NCBI GenBank assembly: GCA_024643795.1
Contig: JAHEMF010000030.1
Location: 1 to 33,008 of the forward strand
DNA from: Bacteroidota bacterium
Lineage (GTDB): Bacteria > Bacteroidota > Bacteroidia > AKYH767-A > OLB10
DNA length: 33,008 nucleotides
Direction of reading: 5' to 3'
The notes beneath the pieces were generated by a model. The model ran no database searches and was not told the DNA's origin. It saw nothing but the letters and a program-made list of their open reading frames with translations. Below are positions 8,197 through 17,007 of this stretch, piece after piece (positions within the stretch are counted from its first letter, which is position 1; each line of letters begins with the position of its first letter). The position numbers were made by a program, and so were the translations under genes.

Positions 8197-9219
8197 ATGA
8201 AAAGGAACTACAAATATGGGTTAAGTGTCATTCCTTCGATCTTAACCATTGTTGGTAATTATTGCGGCGATAACTGGGTTTGGCTCAACTTTTCCTTCTC
8301 ATTATTTTTTCTGGCTTTCGCCGAAATTATCTTACCTGAGGATAAGGGTAATGAACATGATGAAGATATTTACTTTCCGGACTCATTACTGTTTTTTCAT
8401 GTTTTACTTCAGGTCTTTTGCTGGACCACATTACTTGGTTTTGTGATAAGTAATAACAATTTCTTTTTGTTCACTGGAGCAGTACTTTCAACAGGAGTAA
8501 GCACAGGTGCATCGGGTATAGTTATAGCACACGAGTTGATCCATCGTAAAAAAAGGTTATATAATCTGGCAGGACGTTTTTTATTATTTCTCGCCGGAAA
8601 TATTTACTTCTTTGTGGATCACATAAAGGGTCATCACAAAAATGTAGGCCTATACCATGATTCTGCTACAGCTCGCAGAAATGAGTCAGTGTATCATTTC
8701 TTTATCCGTTCGTCATGGGGGCAGTTAAAATTCTCGGTGAATAGTGAGTGTGATAAGCTTATAAAACAAGGAAAAAACCCTTATGGGCTTGGTAATTATG
8801 TGGTGCGTGCAACAGTTTTTCAGTTTATATTGATTGGGATACTCTTTAGTTTATTAGGACCGGTGGCGTTATTGGCACACATACTTCAGGCTTTACTTGC
8901 TAACTTTTTATTGGAATACATAAACTATATTGAACATTATGGTTTAACACGTAATGTGGGGGAGAGGGTCAATGAAGTTCACTCATGGCAGTCTGACAGA
9001 TACATTTCAAGATTTTTCCTTATCGACCTTTCCAGGCATGCAGATCATCACTACTATGCTTCTAAACCGTATCAAAAACTTCTCAGCTATAAAAATAGTC
9101 CGGTACTTCCGGGAGGATATGCTTCAACATTATACCTGGCAATGATCCCTTCATTATGGTTCCGGATCATGAACAGAAAGCTGGACCTACTGGAAGTTCA
9201 AAGAAAAGGAATCAATTAA
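8197..9219 (+). CDS. AlkB-type non-haem di-iron membrane hydroxylase (alkane/fatty-acid family)
   Basis: A 340-residue integral-membrane oxygenase from the ATG at 8197; a farther ATG at 8140 would overlap the previous gene by 47 bp and is less likely. Nine metal-site histidines of the AlkB family are present: H112 and H116 in H-E-L-I-H-R, H142, H146 and H147 in D-H-I-K-G-H-H, H247 in N-Y-I-E-H-Y-G-L, and H281, H284 and H285 in L-S-R-H-A-D-H-H followed by Y-Q-K-L. Five or six hydrophobic helices surround them. The family inserts oxygen at the terminal carbon of alkanes or alkyl chains, taking electrons from rubredoxin. Box 2 shows D where AlkB has E, and D-S where it has D-P. No rubredoxin or reductase gene is nearby, so substrate and electron donor are unknown. 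Its stop overlaps the uvrA end by 8 bp. Confidence 0.88.
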   Translation: MKRNYKYGLSVIPSILTIVGNYCGDNWVWLNFSFSLFFLAFAEIILPEDKGNEHDEDIYFPDSLLFFHVLLQVFCWTTLLGFVISNNNFFLFTGAVLSTGVSTGASGIVIAHELIHRKKRLYNLAGRFLLFLAGNIYFFVDHIKGHHKNVGLYHDSATARRNESVYHFFIRSSWGQLKFSVNSECDKLIKQGKNPYGLGNYVVRATVFQFILIGILFSLLGPVALLAHILQALLANFLLEYINYIEHYGLTRNVGERVNEVHSWQSDRYISRFFLIDLSRHADHHYYASKPYQKLLSYKNSPVLPGGYASTLYLAMIPSLWFRIMNRKLDLLEVQRKGIN

Positions 9220-12058
9220 GTTTAACTTTCAAAAACGTTCCTGTCACAGAGTTTTTTGATTTCACCATTTGTTCAGGAGTTCCTTCAAAAACAACTTCAC
9301 CTCCTTGATCTCCTGCGTCAGGTCCGAGATCTATCACCCAATCAGCGCATTTAATTACATCCAGATTGTGTTCTATGATGATAATACTATTACCCTGGGC
9401 AACCAATGCATTGAATGCATCCATTAGTTTATTGATATCATGAAAATGAAGCCCGGTTGTGGGTTCATCAAAGACAAACAAAGTGGAATGTGCATTACTA
9501 CCTCGGCCTATGAATGATGCAAGTTTTACTCGTTGTGCCTCACCGCCACTCAATGTGGAAGAAGCTTGTCCCAAACGTATATATCCTAAGCCTACGTCAG
9601 ACAATGGTTGAAGCTTAGCTGATATCTTATTTATGTAGTTATGGTATTTATTTTTAATGGCGGGGTTAAAAAACTCCAATGCCTCATCCACGGTTAGGTT
9701 TAAAATATTATCAATGTTTTTTCCATTGTATTCAATAGCAAGGATCTCTTCTTTAAAGCGCTTACCGTGACATGATTCGCACTTCAGGTGAATATCAGCC
9801 ATGAATTGCATTTCAATGGTTACATATCCTTCTCCCTGGCATGTTGTGCACCTTCCGCCATCTACATTGAATGAAAAGTGCGAGGCTTTTAACCCTCGTG
9901 ATTTGGAAAGTGGAAGATCAGCGTACATGGCTCTTATCTCATCATAAGCTTTTACATATGTAACTGGGTTAGATCTTGAAGATTTACCTATTGGGTTTTG
10001 ATCTACCAATTCTGCGTCATGAATTAGCTGGTACTCGCCGCCGATCTTGTCATAGTTGCCCGATTGGTCACTATATCCGCCGTTAATCTTTTTTACTGCC
10101 GGGTAAAGGATCTTTTTAACGAGTGAGGTTTTTCCTGATCCACTTACCCCTGTAATAGCAGTGATTACACCTATAGGGAACTTTACATTGATATTCTTCA
10201 GGTTGTTTTCTCTGGCGCCAATGATCTCGATAAAGTTTTTCCACTTCCGTCGTTTCTCGGGAACCGGGATAGTGACTTCTCCCCTCAGGTATTTGGAGGT
10301 AAGGCTTTTTTGGGATCTTTCCAGTTCATTTGCTTTTCCCTGAAACACTACCTCACCTCCATGTACTCCTGCACCTGGACCAATGTCAATGATCTGGTCA
10401 GCTGAATTCATTATTTCCTCGTCGTGCTCAACTACAATTAGTGTGTTACCCAGTGCTTTCAATTCACGAAGAACGGAGATAAGCTTCATGGTATCACGTG
10501 TATGCAATCCTATGCTGGGTTCATCCAGGATATACATAGACCCTACAAGGCTACTACCCAGTGAGGTTGCAAGATTGATCCGTTGTGATTCACCTCCTGA
10601 AAGGGAATTGGAGAGTCTGTTGAGAGTGAGATATCCCAAACCTACATTACATAAAAACTTAAGTCGGTTTATGATCTCGATCAGTGGTCTGGATGCAACC
10701 GTCTGGTCATGATCTGAAAGTTTAATATTTTCAAAGAAATCAAGACATTTGCCAACCGGAAGTAAAACCAGATCTGTGATATTATGCCCGTCAATCTTTA
10801 CATATCCTGCATCATTCCTTAACCGTGTACCCTTGCATTCAGGACAGATGGTTTTTCCGCGGTATCGCGAAAGCATTACCCTATACTGGATCTTGTATGC
10901 CTGTTCTTCTATAAACTTAAAAAAGTCTTCAAGTCCCTTAAAGTACTTGTTGCCTTTCCAAAGTAGTTCTTTATGATAGCTATTCAGTTCGTAAAAGGGT
11001 TTATGTACCGGGAAGTCGAATTTATGAGCATACTTTATAAGTTTTTCATTCCACTCTTTCATTTTCTCACCCTTCCAGCAAACAATTGCGCCATCATAGA
11101 CTGACAAGCTTTTGTTGGGTACCACCAGGTCTTCATCAATACCTATAACACTTCCAAACCCTTCACATCTTTTACATGCACCATATGGATTGTTAAAACT
11201 GAATAGCAAAGTAGATGGCTCTTCGAACGACATGCCATCGGCTTCAAATTTATTTGAGAATTCAGCGGTTTCTTTTGTTCCATCCGACTTTTCAATTTCT
11301 ATAATACACGTTCCATGGCCTTCATAAAATGCGGTATTAACTGAATCAGATGCACGGGTTACAATTTCATCAATAAGCTCCCGTTTGATTACCAATCTGT
11401 CTATCATGAGTAATGGGGTGGAGTGTTTAAATAAAAACAACCCCTTATCTGTATTGGCGATCTTCATGATATCTTCAATCTTTTCAATTGAGTCATTGAT
11501 CTTGATCCTCGAAAAACCATTTTGCAGCATCACATTTAGTTGCTCCTGGATCTTCCTTCCTCTCATCACCAAAGGAGAATAAATGTAAACCTTGGTCTGG
11601 TCTGATTGAGCAGCAATGAATTCTGTTACATCAGATATCCTGTGTTTGCGAACCTCCTCACCGGATACGGGAGAATATGTCTTGCCGATCCTAGCAAAGA
11701 GTAATTTCAGATAATCGTAGATCTCAGTGGTGGTACCTACGGTTGATCTTGGATTCCGAGTATTGACTTTTTGTTCAATGGCAATCGCCGGACTTATTCC
11801 TTTGATATAATCTACTTCGGGCTTATCCATTCTGCCAATGAATTGTCTCGCATAAGCTGACAGACTTTCAACATATCGGCGTTGCCCCTCCGCATACAGC
11901 GTATCGAAAGCGAGAGAAGATTTACCTGAACCAGATAATCCGGTAACAACCACAAAATTATTCCTGGGAATAGCTACATCCACTTTTTTAAGATTGTGAA
12001 CTGCGGCTCCTTTGATAAGAATGAATTTTTTAGGATCCAGATCGTCTATTTCAGACAT
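9212..12058 (-). CDS. uvrA: Excinuclease ABC subunit A (UvrA)
   Basis: A 948-residue DNA-damage sensor ATPase of nucleotide excision repair, working with UvrB and UvrC. Two ABC modules are visible: Walker [10 protein letters not shown] near residue 40 and G-V-S-G-S-G-K-T-S near 640, with signatures L-S-G-G-E-S-Q-R and L-S-G-G-E-A-Q-R. Each has a following D-E-P-S/T-x-G-L-H Walker B. The zinc motifs are C-x2-C-E-G-F-G, C-P-E-C-K-G and the C-terminal C-T-T-C-Q-G-E-G ... C-E-S-C-H-G pair. The ATG at 12058 is preferred over a TTG at 12085 because a -7 box at 12090-12097 puts the transcript start at about the TTG. Length is normal. It overlaps the AlkB-type gene tail-to-tail by 8 bp. Confidence 0.98.
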   Translation of the reverse strand: MSEIDDLDPKKFILIKGAAVHNLKKVDVAIPRNNFVVVTGLSGSGKSSLAFDTLYAEGQRRYVESLSAYARQFIGRMDKPEVDYIKGISPAIAIEQKVNTRNPRSTVGTTTEIYDYLKLLFARIGKTYSPVSGEEVRKHRISDVTEFIAAQSDQTKVYIYSPLVMRGRKIQEQLNVMLQNGFSRIKINDSIEKIEDIMKIANTDKGLFLFKHSTPLLMIDRLVIKRELIDEIVTRASDSVNTAFYEGHGTCIIEIEKSDGTKETAEFSNKFEADGMSFEEPSTLLFSFNNPYGACKRCEGFGSVIGIDEDLVVPNKSLSVYDGAIVCWKGEKMKEWNEKLIKYAHKFDFPVHKPFYELNSYHKELLWKGNKYFKGLEDFFKFIEEQAYKIQYRVMLSRYRGKTICPECKGTRLRNDAGYVKIDGHNITDLVLLPVGKCLDFFENIKLSDHDQTVASRPLIEIINRLKFLCNVGLGYLTLNRLSNSLSGGESQRINLATSLGSSLVGSMYILDEPSIGLHTRDTMKLISVLRELKALGNTLIVVEHDEEIMNSADQIIDIGPGAGVHGGEVVFQGKANELERSQKSLTSKYLRGEVTIPVPEKRRKWKNFIEIIGARENNLKNINVKFPIGVITAITGVSGSGKTSLVKKILYPAVKKINGGYSDQSGNYDKIGGEYQLIHDAELVDQNPIGKSSRSNPVTYVKAYDEIRAMYADLPLSKSRGLKASHFSFNVDGGRCTTCQGEGYVTIEMQFMADIHLKCESCHGKRFKEEILAIEYNGKNIDNILNLTVDEALEFFNPAIKNKYHNYINKISAKLQPLSDVGLGYIRLGQASSTLSGGEAQRVKLASFIGRGSNAHSTLFVFDEPTTGLHFHDINKLMDAFNALVAQGNSIIIIEHNLDVIKCADWVIDLGPDAGDQGGEVVFEGTPEQMVKSKNSVTGTFLKVKLN

Positions 12059-12089
12059 AGTTATTGTGGGAGTTAAAAGTGGCAATCCG

Positions 12090-12097
12090 CAAAGTTA
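12090..12097 (-). promoter_or_regulatory. Candidate uvrA -7 box TAACTTTG
   Basis: Read on the minus strand this matches TAnnTTTG exactly, 31 bp before the uvrA ATG at 12058; the expected leader is about 25 nt. No TTG is present at the right distance upstream, so only the -7 half is supported. No LexA-like palindrome is seen here. Confidence 0.45.
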
Positions 12098-12134
12098 CTT
12101 ATTAAAATACCTTAATAGTAGGGTGGTTTAAAGC

Positions 12135-12159
12135 CAAAAAAGCCCCTTTGGAAGGGGCT
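12135..12159 (-). terminator. Intrinsic terminator after the exported protein gene at 12166
   Basis: An 8-bp perfect stem (AGCCCCTT / AAGGGGCT, 12141-12148 and 12152-12159) with a 3-nt loop is followed on the minus strand by six T residues (12135-12140). It lies 6 bp beyond the stop codon and separates that gene from uvrA. Confidence 0.85.
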
Positions 12160-12165
12160 CTCAGA

Positions 12166-12819
12166 TCACCATTTTTGGATCGACTTTTTGTATAGTATCT
12201 CCAGCCGGTAGAATTTAATAGGGCCTGCACGGTTGGATGCCTCTGAACCTTCCGGAGCTTCGGAAAGTGAACCAACACGAATAGCCATTGGAGCGATTTT
12301 CAGATTATCGGGAATTATAGGTTGTTCGTCAAAATAAATACTGATCCCATCGCCTGACATGTTACCTGCCTGGAGTTTATTTTTCACATTGGAGGAGTAT
12401 ACAAATTTTCCTTGCATCATACTCTTCAATGAATCCAGAACCTGATTGTAATTGTCGCGCTCTTCTGCCGGATAGTCGATCATATAAGAATAAGCAACCA
12501 GACCGGAATCATTGGCTATACAAACCAAAGTGATATTACCTGATTTTAAACAATCATGATAATTCACTGACTTATAACCATAAAATGAAAGGTTCATATT
12601 CCTCACCATCCTAAAATAATCCTGATGATGTTGAAAGGCAGAAGCTCTTATGGTATCACTTGCAATCTCAAATCTAGGGTCGGACTGGAAGTGTTCATTC
12701 ACTTCAAATGCTGAAGTTCCCCAGCTATAGGGGAAAAGATCTTCATATGTGCATTGTGCATTCATTACTACCGGAATAGAACATGCAAATGCAATAATTG
12801 CAGTAAATCGTTTGATCAT
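12166..12819 (-). CDS. Exported protein of unknown function
   Basis: A 217-residue protein with a signal peptide (M-I-K-R-F then A-I-I-A-F-A-C-S-I-P-V-V, cleavage probably at M-N-A-Q near residue 21). The mature domain begins C-T-Y-E-D-L-F-P-Y-S-W-G-T-S and contains further Cys residues (D-C-L-K, V-C-I-A), suggesting an oxidised periplasmic fold. The C-terminal third is beta-rich, with I-x-I-Y-F-D and Y-R-L-E-I-L-Y-K-K strands. I do not recognise the family. It has its own terminator at 12135-12159 and is separated from rplS by another at 12912-12939, so it is probably monocistronic. A weak -7 candidate TATATTCG lies near 12868-12875 on the minus strand. Confidence 0.72.
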   Translation of the reverse strand: MIKRFTAIIAFACSIPVVMNAQCTYEDLFPYSWGTSAFEVNEHFQSDPRFEIASDTIRASAFQHHQDYFRMVRNMNLSFYGYKSVNYHDCLKSGNITLVCIANDSGLVAYSYMIDYPAEERDNYNQVLDSLKSMMQGKFVYSSNVKNKLQAGNMSGDGISIYFDEQPIIPDNLKIAPMAIRVGSLSEAPEGSEASNRAGPIKFYRLEILYKKSIQKW

Positions 12820-12911
12820 AATTTTGATTGGCTAGAGAATTAAAACAGGTTATTTGGTATTGCGAATATACTTGTCTGAATTGAATTTAGAAACAGTTCA
12901 ATTCTAGGGGT

Positions 12912-12939
12912 AAAAAAAAGCCGGCAACTGCCGGCTTTT
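12912..12939 (-). terminator. Intrinsic terminator of the trmD-rplS transcript
   Basis: A GC-rich stem AAAAGCCGGC / GCCGGCTTTT (12916-12925 and 12930-12939) with loop AACT is followed on the minus strand by an 8-T tract (12912-12919). It lies about 25 bp past the rplS stop. The A/T symmetry would also let it work in the opposite direction. Confidence 0.92.
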
Positions 12940-12963
12940 GGATATAATGTACGGGATGCAGTT

Positions 12964-13311
12964 TTACACCCTTTTTTCTTCAATTCTTGCTTTTTTACCT
13001 GAGAATTTACGCAGATAAAAGATCCTTGCACGTCTGACAACACCGCGCTTATTCACCTCAATACGAGATATTTTAGGGCTGTTAGTAGGGAAGATACGCT
13101 CAACGCCAACACCATTAGATATTTTGCGAACAGTGAAAGTTGCGGTGTTTTCGTGACCCTTACGCTGAAGAACCACACCCTGGAAGAGCTGTTCACGTTC
13201 CTTATTTCCTTCCTTGATCTTATACACAACAGTGACTGTATCACCGGCTTTGAATTCAGGGATTTCGCGTTTTTCTACTAGAGACTCCTCAACAAATTTA
13301 ACCAAGTCCAT
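12964..13311 (-). CDS. rplS: 50S ribosomal protein L19
   Basis: A 115-residue large-subunit protein at the 30S-50S interface. Typical features are the acidic-to-basic pattern P-E-F-K-A-G-D-T-V-T-V near residue 20, I-K-E-G-N-K-E-R-x-Q-x-F-Q-G-V-V-L, G-V-G-V-E-R-I-F-P near 70, S-P-x-I-x-x-I-E-V, and the basic end R-x-A-R-I-F-Y-L-R. The start at ATG 13311 gives the family-standard N-terminus and length. It follows trmD by 108 bp on the same strand, the classical trmD-rplS order, and ends at a strong terminator. Confidence 0.98.
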   Translation of the reverse strand: MDLVKFVEESLVEKREIPEFKAGDTVTVVYKIKEGNKEREQLFQGVVLQRKGHENTATFTVRKISNGVGVERIFPTNSPKISRIEVNKRGVVRRARIFYLRKFSGKKARIEEKRV

Positions 13312-13419
13312 GATAATGAGTTATTTACAGATTGATTTACCTGCTTTTACAGGGACTGCAATATTACGGAAAATATTCACACAAATAACAATAAAAAGTA
13401 AATTCTCTTTCATATTTAA

Positions 13420-14112
13420 TCAATTTGGTGGATCATCTGACAGTAGTCCAGGACGGCGTTCCAGAGTACGTTTCAGCGCCTGGTCATGCTTCCAGTCATA
13501 AATCAGTTTTTCGTTGCCTGATAGCAGGATTTCAGGAACCTTCCAGCCATTGAATTCTGCCGGTCGTGTGAACACCGGGGGGGCCAATAAGTTGTCCTGA
13601 AAAGAGTCGGACAGGGCAGAGGTCTCATCCGACATCACACCGGGTATGAGTCTCCCAACCGAATCACACAATACAGCAGCTGCCAACTCACCACCGGTTA
13701 AAACATAGTCGCCAATTGATACTTCCATAGTTATTAGGTGTTCTCTGATTCGTTCGTCTATTCCTTTATAATGTCCACACAACAAAACTAAATTTTTGTA
13801 GAGTGAAAATCTGTTACATAGCTGTTGATCAAGAAGTTTACCATCTGGACTTAAATAAATGATCTCATCATAACTGCGTTGCTTCCGGAGATCGTCAAGG
13901 CATTTAGCTACAGGTTCGATCATCATTACCATACCAGCTCCACCGCCATATGCATAGTCATCCACTGTTCGGTGCTTATCTGTTGTGTAATCCCTGAGGT
14001 TTATAAGGTTTATTTCTATCAAGCCCTTATCTCTTCCCCGTTTTATTATCGAGTGATCCAGTGGTCCGGTGAGCAACTCAGGGTGTATAGTTATTATGTC
14101 AAAATGTATCAT
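13420..14112 (-). CDS. trmD: tRNA (guanine37-N1)-methyltransferase TrmD
   Basis: A 230-residue SPOUT methyltransferase making m1G37 next to the anticodon, which prevents +1 frameshifting; cytosolic. Seen are the N-terminal [10 protein letters not shown], the [22 protein letters not shown]-type core (near residues 40-62), and the SAM-knot segment [12 protein letters not shown]. It continues with [14 protein letters not shown] and D-S-x-x-R-L-I-P-G-V. The C-terminal domain has [10 protein letters not shown]-x-G-W-x-V-P and L-L-S-G-N. Length is normal. It precedes rplS and follows the CtlX-GNAT gene by 56 bp. One of the tRNA-Leu genes in this window has G at position 37 and is a plausible substrate. 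Confidence 0.98.
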   Translation of the reverse strand: MIHFDIITIHPELLTGPLDHSIIKRGRDKGLIEINLINLRDYTTDKHRTVDDYAYGGGAGMVMMIEPVAKCLDDLRKQRSYDEIIYLSPDGKLLDQQLCNRFSLYKNLVLLCGHYKGIDERIREHLITMEVSIGDYVLTGGELAAAVLCDSVGRLIPGVMSDETSALSDSFQDNLLAPPVFTRPAEFNGWKVPEILLSGNEKLIYDWKHDQALKRTLERRPGLLSDDPPN

Positions 14113-14168
14113 TTAATATTTATAAACCAGCTATATATGATATCAAGCTTAAAGTAATAGATTAATTT

Positions 14169-15566
14169 TTAGATGGATTTATTCATTGAATAATGTTGGA
14201 TTGACTCAAACAAAAGGTATGTCTTTTCCAGCATGGAATAACCACTTTTTTGATAAAAAGGTACTGCCGTTTCTCTGGCATGTAAAAATACATCCTTGTA
14301 GCCTAGTTTTGCTGCATGTTTTTCCATGGCACTTAATATAAGTTTACCCACGCCTTTTCCCCTCATCTTTTCACTAACACCCATATACCTGAATTGAACC
14401 GTTTCATCGTTTATAGGATGCATTCTGCCAACTGCCATCACTCTTTCTTCCTCATCGAGCACCATGTAATGTAGCGCCTTATCTTCATCCTCACCAAATT
14501 CTGTTCCTTCAGGCTGATCCCATGGCTCACGGAGTATTTCCCATCTCAAGCGAAAGTATTGCTGAAGATCACTCTCAGTAATCGGAGAAGTAACCTTGAA
14601 TCCGTTTGAAACTGCATATACCTTTGGAAGGAAGTTTTCTGCTATCATACATCGTGCTCCGCCGCCTCCTACTGCTTCAATAGTAGGTATTGAAACACTC
14701 ACGATCTCTGAAAATCTTTCAATGTTCCTTTTTTGTGACGTAAGCAGGCTTTTGAGGGCACTTTCGGATGCTATGGTTAAAGGGGTGCCATTTACAACCA
14801 TAGTGATCATATTGCCGGCAAAGCAAAACATTTGATCTGGGGTAATATGAATCAAATTTCTTCCGGTTTCTTCCAGTTTTGCCAAAACCCTTTTCGATTC
14901 AGTTATCGGCCCAATGGTGTCAGTGCATATAATGGCAAAACCCGGTGCCAGGTTCATTAGAACATTGGTATGGTAAACCGGAGGGGTGGAGTTTGTTTCA
15001 AAAGTAACCGGTTCAAGGTTGTTGAGTTGACAATAATACTCAACGGCTGATTTGTGTGTGCGGTTGCTTAATGCAGCAAAACATAGCTGATTAAGATTAT
15101 CAATTACCATTGAACCTGTACCTTCTAGTATTTGACCAATAGTGAACAGCTTGCGGAGATCGGTGAATTTTGAGATCCTGAATCCTAAAGATTCAATTGT
15201 TTGTGAAAGATCCTCTGTTACCTCTGTCTTTCTTATATCTGATAACATGGGAAAAATATACAAAGATGCATCAGGTGTGGTATTGAACCAATTGTTCAGA
15301 AATACCGAATCCGGACTCCTGCATGCAGCAGGTTCTTCCAGAACATCAATGTGGATTTGCTTTGATGACAGCTTTGTGATCATTCCTTCAAATTCCTTCA
15401 AAGCTATTGCTGATACATCTTGTCCTGGATCTTTTTGAAATACATTAGAAATTGCAGTTTCGGCGTTGAATCCAAAATGTGAGGGCCGTCTTACAAAAAC
15501 TGAATCGGTATATGTTCTGGCACTGAGATGATCTGCAAGAGCGGTAATTTTTTGATGATTAACCAT
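14169..15566 (-). CDS. CtlX/arginine-deiminase-like hydrolase fused to a GNAT acetyltransferase
   Basis: A 465-residue two-domain protein. Residues about 20-315 resemble the CtlX branch of the guanidino-group-modifying (amidinotransferase/arginine deiminase) superfamily. The signs are R-R-P-S-H-F-G-F-N-A-E-T-A-I-S-N, P-D-S-V-F-L-N-N-W-F at 85-94, L-E-G-T-G-S-M-V at 147-154 (E148), Y-H-T-N-V with H199, and G-G-G-G-A-R-C-M-I-A-E with the expected nucleophile C306. Such enzymes hydrolyse or transfer groups at arginine-like guanidines. Residues about 323-455 are a GNAT fold: a loose substrate region, then M-G-V-S-E-K-M-R-G-K-G-V-G-K-L (acetyl-CoA loop, about 395-409) and V-P-F-Y-Q-K-S-G-Y at the end. 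Both active sites look intact. The start codon is 5 bp after the stop of the DnaQ/GIY-YIG gene. The substrate is unknown; arginine derivatives are plausible. Confidence 0.82.
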   Translation of the reverse strand: MVNHQKITALADHLSARTYTDSVFVRRPSHFGFNAETAISNVFQKDPGQDVSAIALKEFEGMITKLSSKQIHIDVLEEPAACRSPDSVFLNNWFNTTPDASLYIFPMLSDIRKTEVTEDLSQTIESLGFRISKFTDLRKLFTIGQILEGTGSMVIDNLNQLCFAALSNRTHKSAVEYYCQLNNLEPVTFETNSTPPVYHTNVLMNLAPGFAIICTDTIGPITESKRVLAKLEETGRNLIHITPDQMFCFAGNMITMVVNGTPLTIASESALKSLLTSQKRNIERFSEIVSVSIPTIEAVGGGGARCMIAENFLPKVYAVSNGFKVTSPITESDLQQYFRLRWEILREPWDQPEGTEFGEDEDKALHYMVLDEEERVMAVGRMHPINDETVQFRYMGVSEKMRGKGVGKLILSAMEKHAAKLGYKDVFLHARETAVPFYQKSGYSMLEKTYLLFESIQHYSMNKSI

Positions 15567-15571
15567 CAGTA

Positions 15572-16675
15572 CTAATTATAATAATGTTTGAAAAACCGAC
15601 TCACAACCGGGTCAGAAGGTATTGGTGTAAGTACTTCCAGTATCGTTTCCGGGTCCCGGATCTGAATAGTTTCATCAGCGATCATATACCCGACAGGTGT
15701 ATTGTTACAAATAGCGAATAATGTTTTTTGGTTTGAAGTAGGACCAGCCTCAAAATGAAACTTCAGTGAATCTTCGGGATTTTGATTTGATATTTGAATT
15801 ATATCATGATCCCCTTCATATTGTACTCCTTGCGCTACCAAACTCTTTCTGTTAAATGGAGGTTGATGTTTCTTAATGAGCTCCCATTCTTTCAGGTTTG
15901 CCAAGGTGTAACTTCCGGTTACCTCGTAATCCACGCTAACAGCATTTTTTGCAAGCCTTTCGAATTTTTTTCCGGTAAAACGCAACAACTTACTGATGGC
16001 TTTTTGCTTTATATTTTTTGCTTTCGCTACATGAAGAATACTGCCATCCTGATCAGAGAACCAAAATATCCCGCATCCGTTTGGAAGTTCATCAAACTGG
16101 CTTCGTTTTAATTTGAGGTCGTCTGGTATGGAATAATAGCCATCGGTATATGTGATGATATCATTTTGGGCTATGGCAATCAGATTATGTAAAATTTCAG
16201 CAGTAGCAATTGCATCAGCCAATGCCCTGTGGGCGTTCTTTAACTCAATGTTGAGATGATTACTCAGGTTTGACAGCCCATAAGATGGAGCACCTTTTAT
16301 TAATTTCCTGGAGGTCCTGTAAGAGCATAATACCTGCCGATCGAACTCAAGGTTAAGGAGCTTAAATTCTTTTTTCAGAAAATTATAATCAAAAGACGCA
16401 TTATGAGCTACAAAACAACATCCTTCTGTTTTTTCAAGTATCCGGTCACTGATGCTTCTGAAGTCGGGTGCATGGGTGAGCATTTCATCTCTTATGCCGG
16501 TGATCTTAGAAATAAATGGCGGAACAGGAATGCCCGGATCTATGAGTGAGTCAAATGTTTCAACGATCTTATAGCCATCGGATATAACAATGCCAACTTC
16601 TATGACCCTGTCGGTGATGGGATTACCACCGGTGGTTTCAAGATCAACTACTGCGTAACGTTGTGGGGAACTCAT
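15572..16675 (-). CDS. DnaQ-type 3'-5' exonuclease fused to a degenerate GIY-YIG domain
   Basis: A 367-residue protein from ATG 16675 (a TTG 21 bp upstream is less likely). Residues about 5-165 are a DEDDh exonuclease of the DNA polymerase III epsilon type: D11 and E13 in V-V-D-L-E-T-T-G-G, D96 in A-H-N-A-S-F-D, and H149/D154 in N-A-H-R-A-L-A-D-A. Residues about 197-280 align with a UvrC/Cho-like GIY-YIG domain, ending with the typical E-L-I-K-K-H-Q-P-P-F-N. In its core, though, G-V-Y has become G-I-F (202-204) and L-Y-V-G has become L-H-V-A (214-217), so nuclease activity there is doubtful. A further roughly 85-residue C-terminal part is unassigned. Exonuclease/GIY-YIG fusions occur widely in bacteria and are presumed to act in DNA repair. 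It is first in a run leading to trmD-rplS. Confidence 0.88.
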   Translation of the reverse strand: MSSPQRYAVVDLETTGGNPITDRVIEVGIVISDGYKIVETFDSLIDPGIPVPPFISKITGIRDEMLTHAPDFRSISDRILEKTEGCCFVAHNASFDYNFLKKEFKLLNLEFDRQVLCSYRTSRKLIKGAPSYGLSNLSNHLNIELKNAHRALADAIATAEILHNLIAIAQNDIITYTDGYYSIPDDLKLKRSQFDELPNGCGIFWFSDQDGSILHVAKAKNIKQKAISKLLRFTGKKFERLAKNAVSVDYEVTGSYTLANLKEWELIKKHQPPFNRKSLVAQGVQYEGDHDIIQISNQNPEDSLKFHFEAGPTSNQKTLFAICNNTPVGYMIADETIQIRDPETILEVLTPIPSDPVVSRFFKHYYN

Positions 16676-16790
16676 TTTGGTTCTAATATAACACAAAAAA
16701 CATGCATTGAAAGGATCGTTGATTCATTTTTTTAAGGTTCTAATTGAAGCTTAACCAAGAATTTTCATTGCTAAATTGAGTAAAAAAAAG
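16676..16790. other. Gene-free stretch between the DnaQ-type gene and the repeat array
   Basis: AT-rich intergenic DNA upstream of the DnaQ-type gene. A run of eight A residues at 16782-16789 (T8 on the minus strand) ends the repeat array and may serve as the U-tract terminating the tRNA transcript. No promoter box with a good match was found for the DnaQ-type gene. Confidence 0.5.
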
Positions 16791-16802
16791 TGCGCGAGAG
16801 TA

Positions 16803-16822
16803 GTCCCGATAGCAATCGGGAC
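16803..16822. repeat. Palindrome in repeat unit A (GTCCCGAT-AGCA-ATCGGGAC)
   Basis: Eight-base perfect arms around AGCA. It would form a stable hairpin in RNA of either strand; on the minus strand it is followed 13 nt later by T8. Confidence 0.9.
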
Positions 16823-16874
16823 GAACTTCTGCAGGTAATGATAAATTAAGAGGGGTAAAAAGTGCGCGAGAGTA

Positions 16875-16894
16875 GTCCCGATAGCTATCGGGAC
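16875..16894. repeat. Palindrome in repeat unit B (GTCCCGATAGCTATCGGGAC)
   Basis: A fully self-complementary 20-mer, differing from the copies in units A and C by the centre (AGCT instead of AGCA). Confidence 0.9.
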
Positions 16895-16947
16895 GAACTC
16901 CTAAAGGTGATGTTGAATTAAGAGGGGGTAAAAAGTGCGCGAGAGTA

Positions 16948-16967
16948 GTCCCGATAGCAATCGGGAC
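16948..16967. repeat. Palindrome in repeat unit C (GTCCCGAT-AGCA-ATCGGGAC)
   Basis: Identical to the palindrome in unit A; closest to the tRNA gene, 41 bp beyond its 3' end. Confidence 0.9.
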
Positions 16968-17007
16968 GAACTTCTGCAGGAATGATGAATTAAGAGGGGG
17001 TAAAAAG

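Larger units (their letters stand above)
16791..17007 (-). repeat. Three tandem 72-73 bp repeats containing tRNA-Leu 3'-end copies interrupted by a palindrome
   Basis: Units start at 16791, 16863 and 16936, and the tRNA-Leu(CAG) end begins at 17008, so the periods are 72, 73 and 72 bp. On the minus strand each unit contains a spacer (C-ACTTTTTACCCC..TCTTAATT), then a copy of the tRNA variable-arm/T-arm start (for example CCTTTAGGAGTTCG versus the gene's CCTGTAGGAGTTCG). A 17-18 bp GC-rich palindrome follows, and then a copy of the tRNA 3' end (CTCTCGCGCA, identical to the gene). The palindrome sits at the T-loop position. Units A and C are nearly identical; B differs at several positions. The copies cannot fold as tRNA. 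Origin is unknown: tandem duplication following a palindrome insertion, or remnants of integrase attachment. Confidence 0.9.

Noticed and set aside
10383-10712. 109-codon frame antisense to uvrA
   Set aside because: A shadow of the uvrA coding sequence with Ser/Arg-rich composition; no signal of its own. The same applies to the other antisense frames inside uvrA, nadC, trmD and pyrC-like genes.
16791-17007. CRISPR array
   Set aside because: There are only three units, the repeats span nearly the whole 72-73 bp period with no unique spacers, there are no cas genes, and the units clearly derive from the adjacent tRNA.
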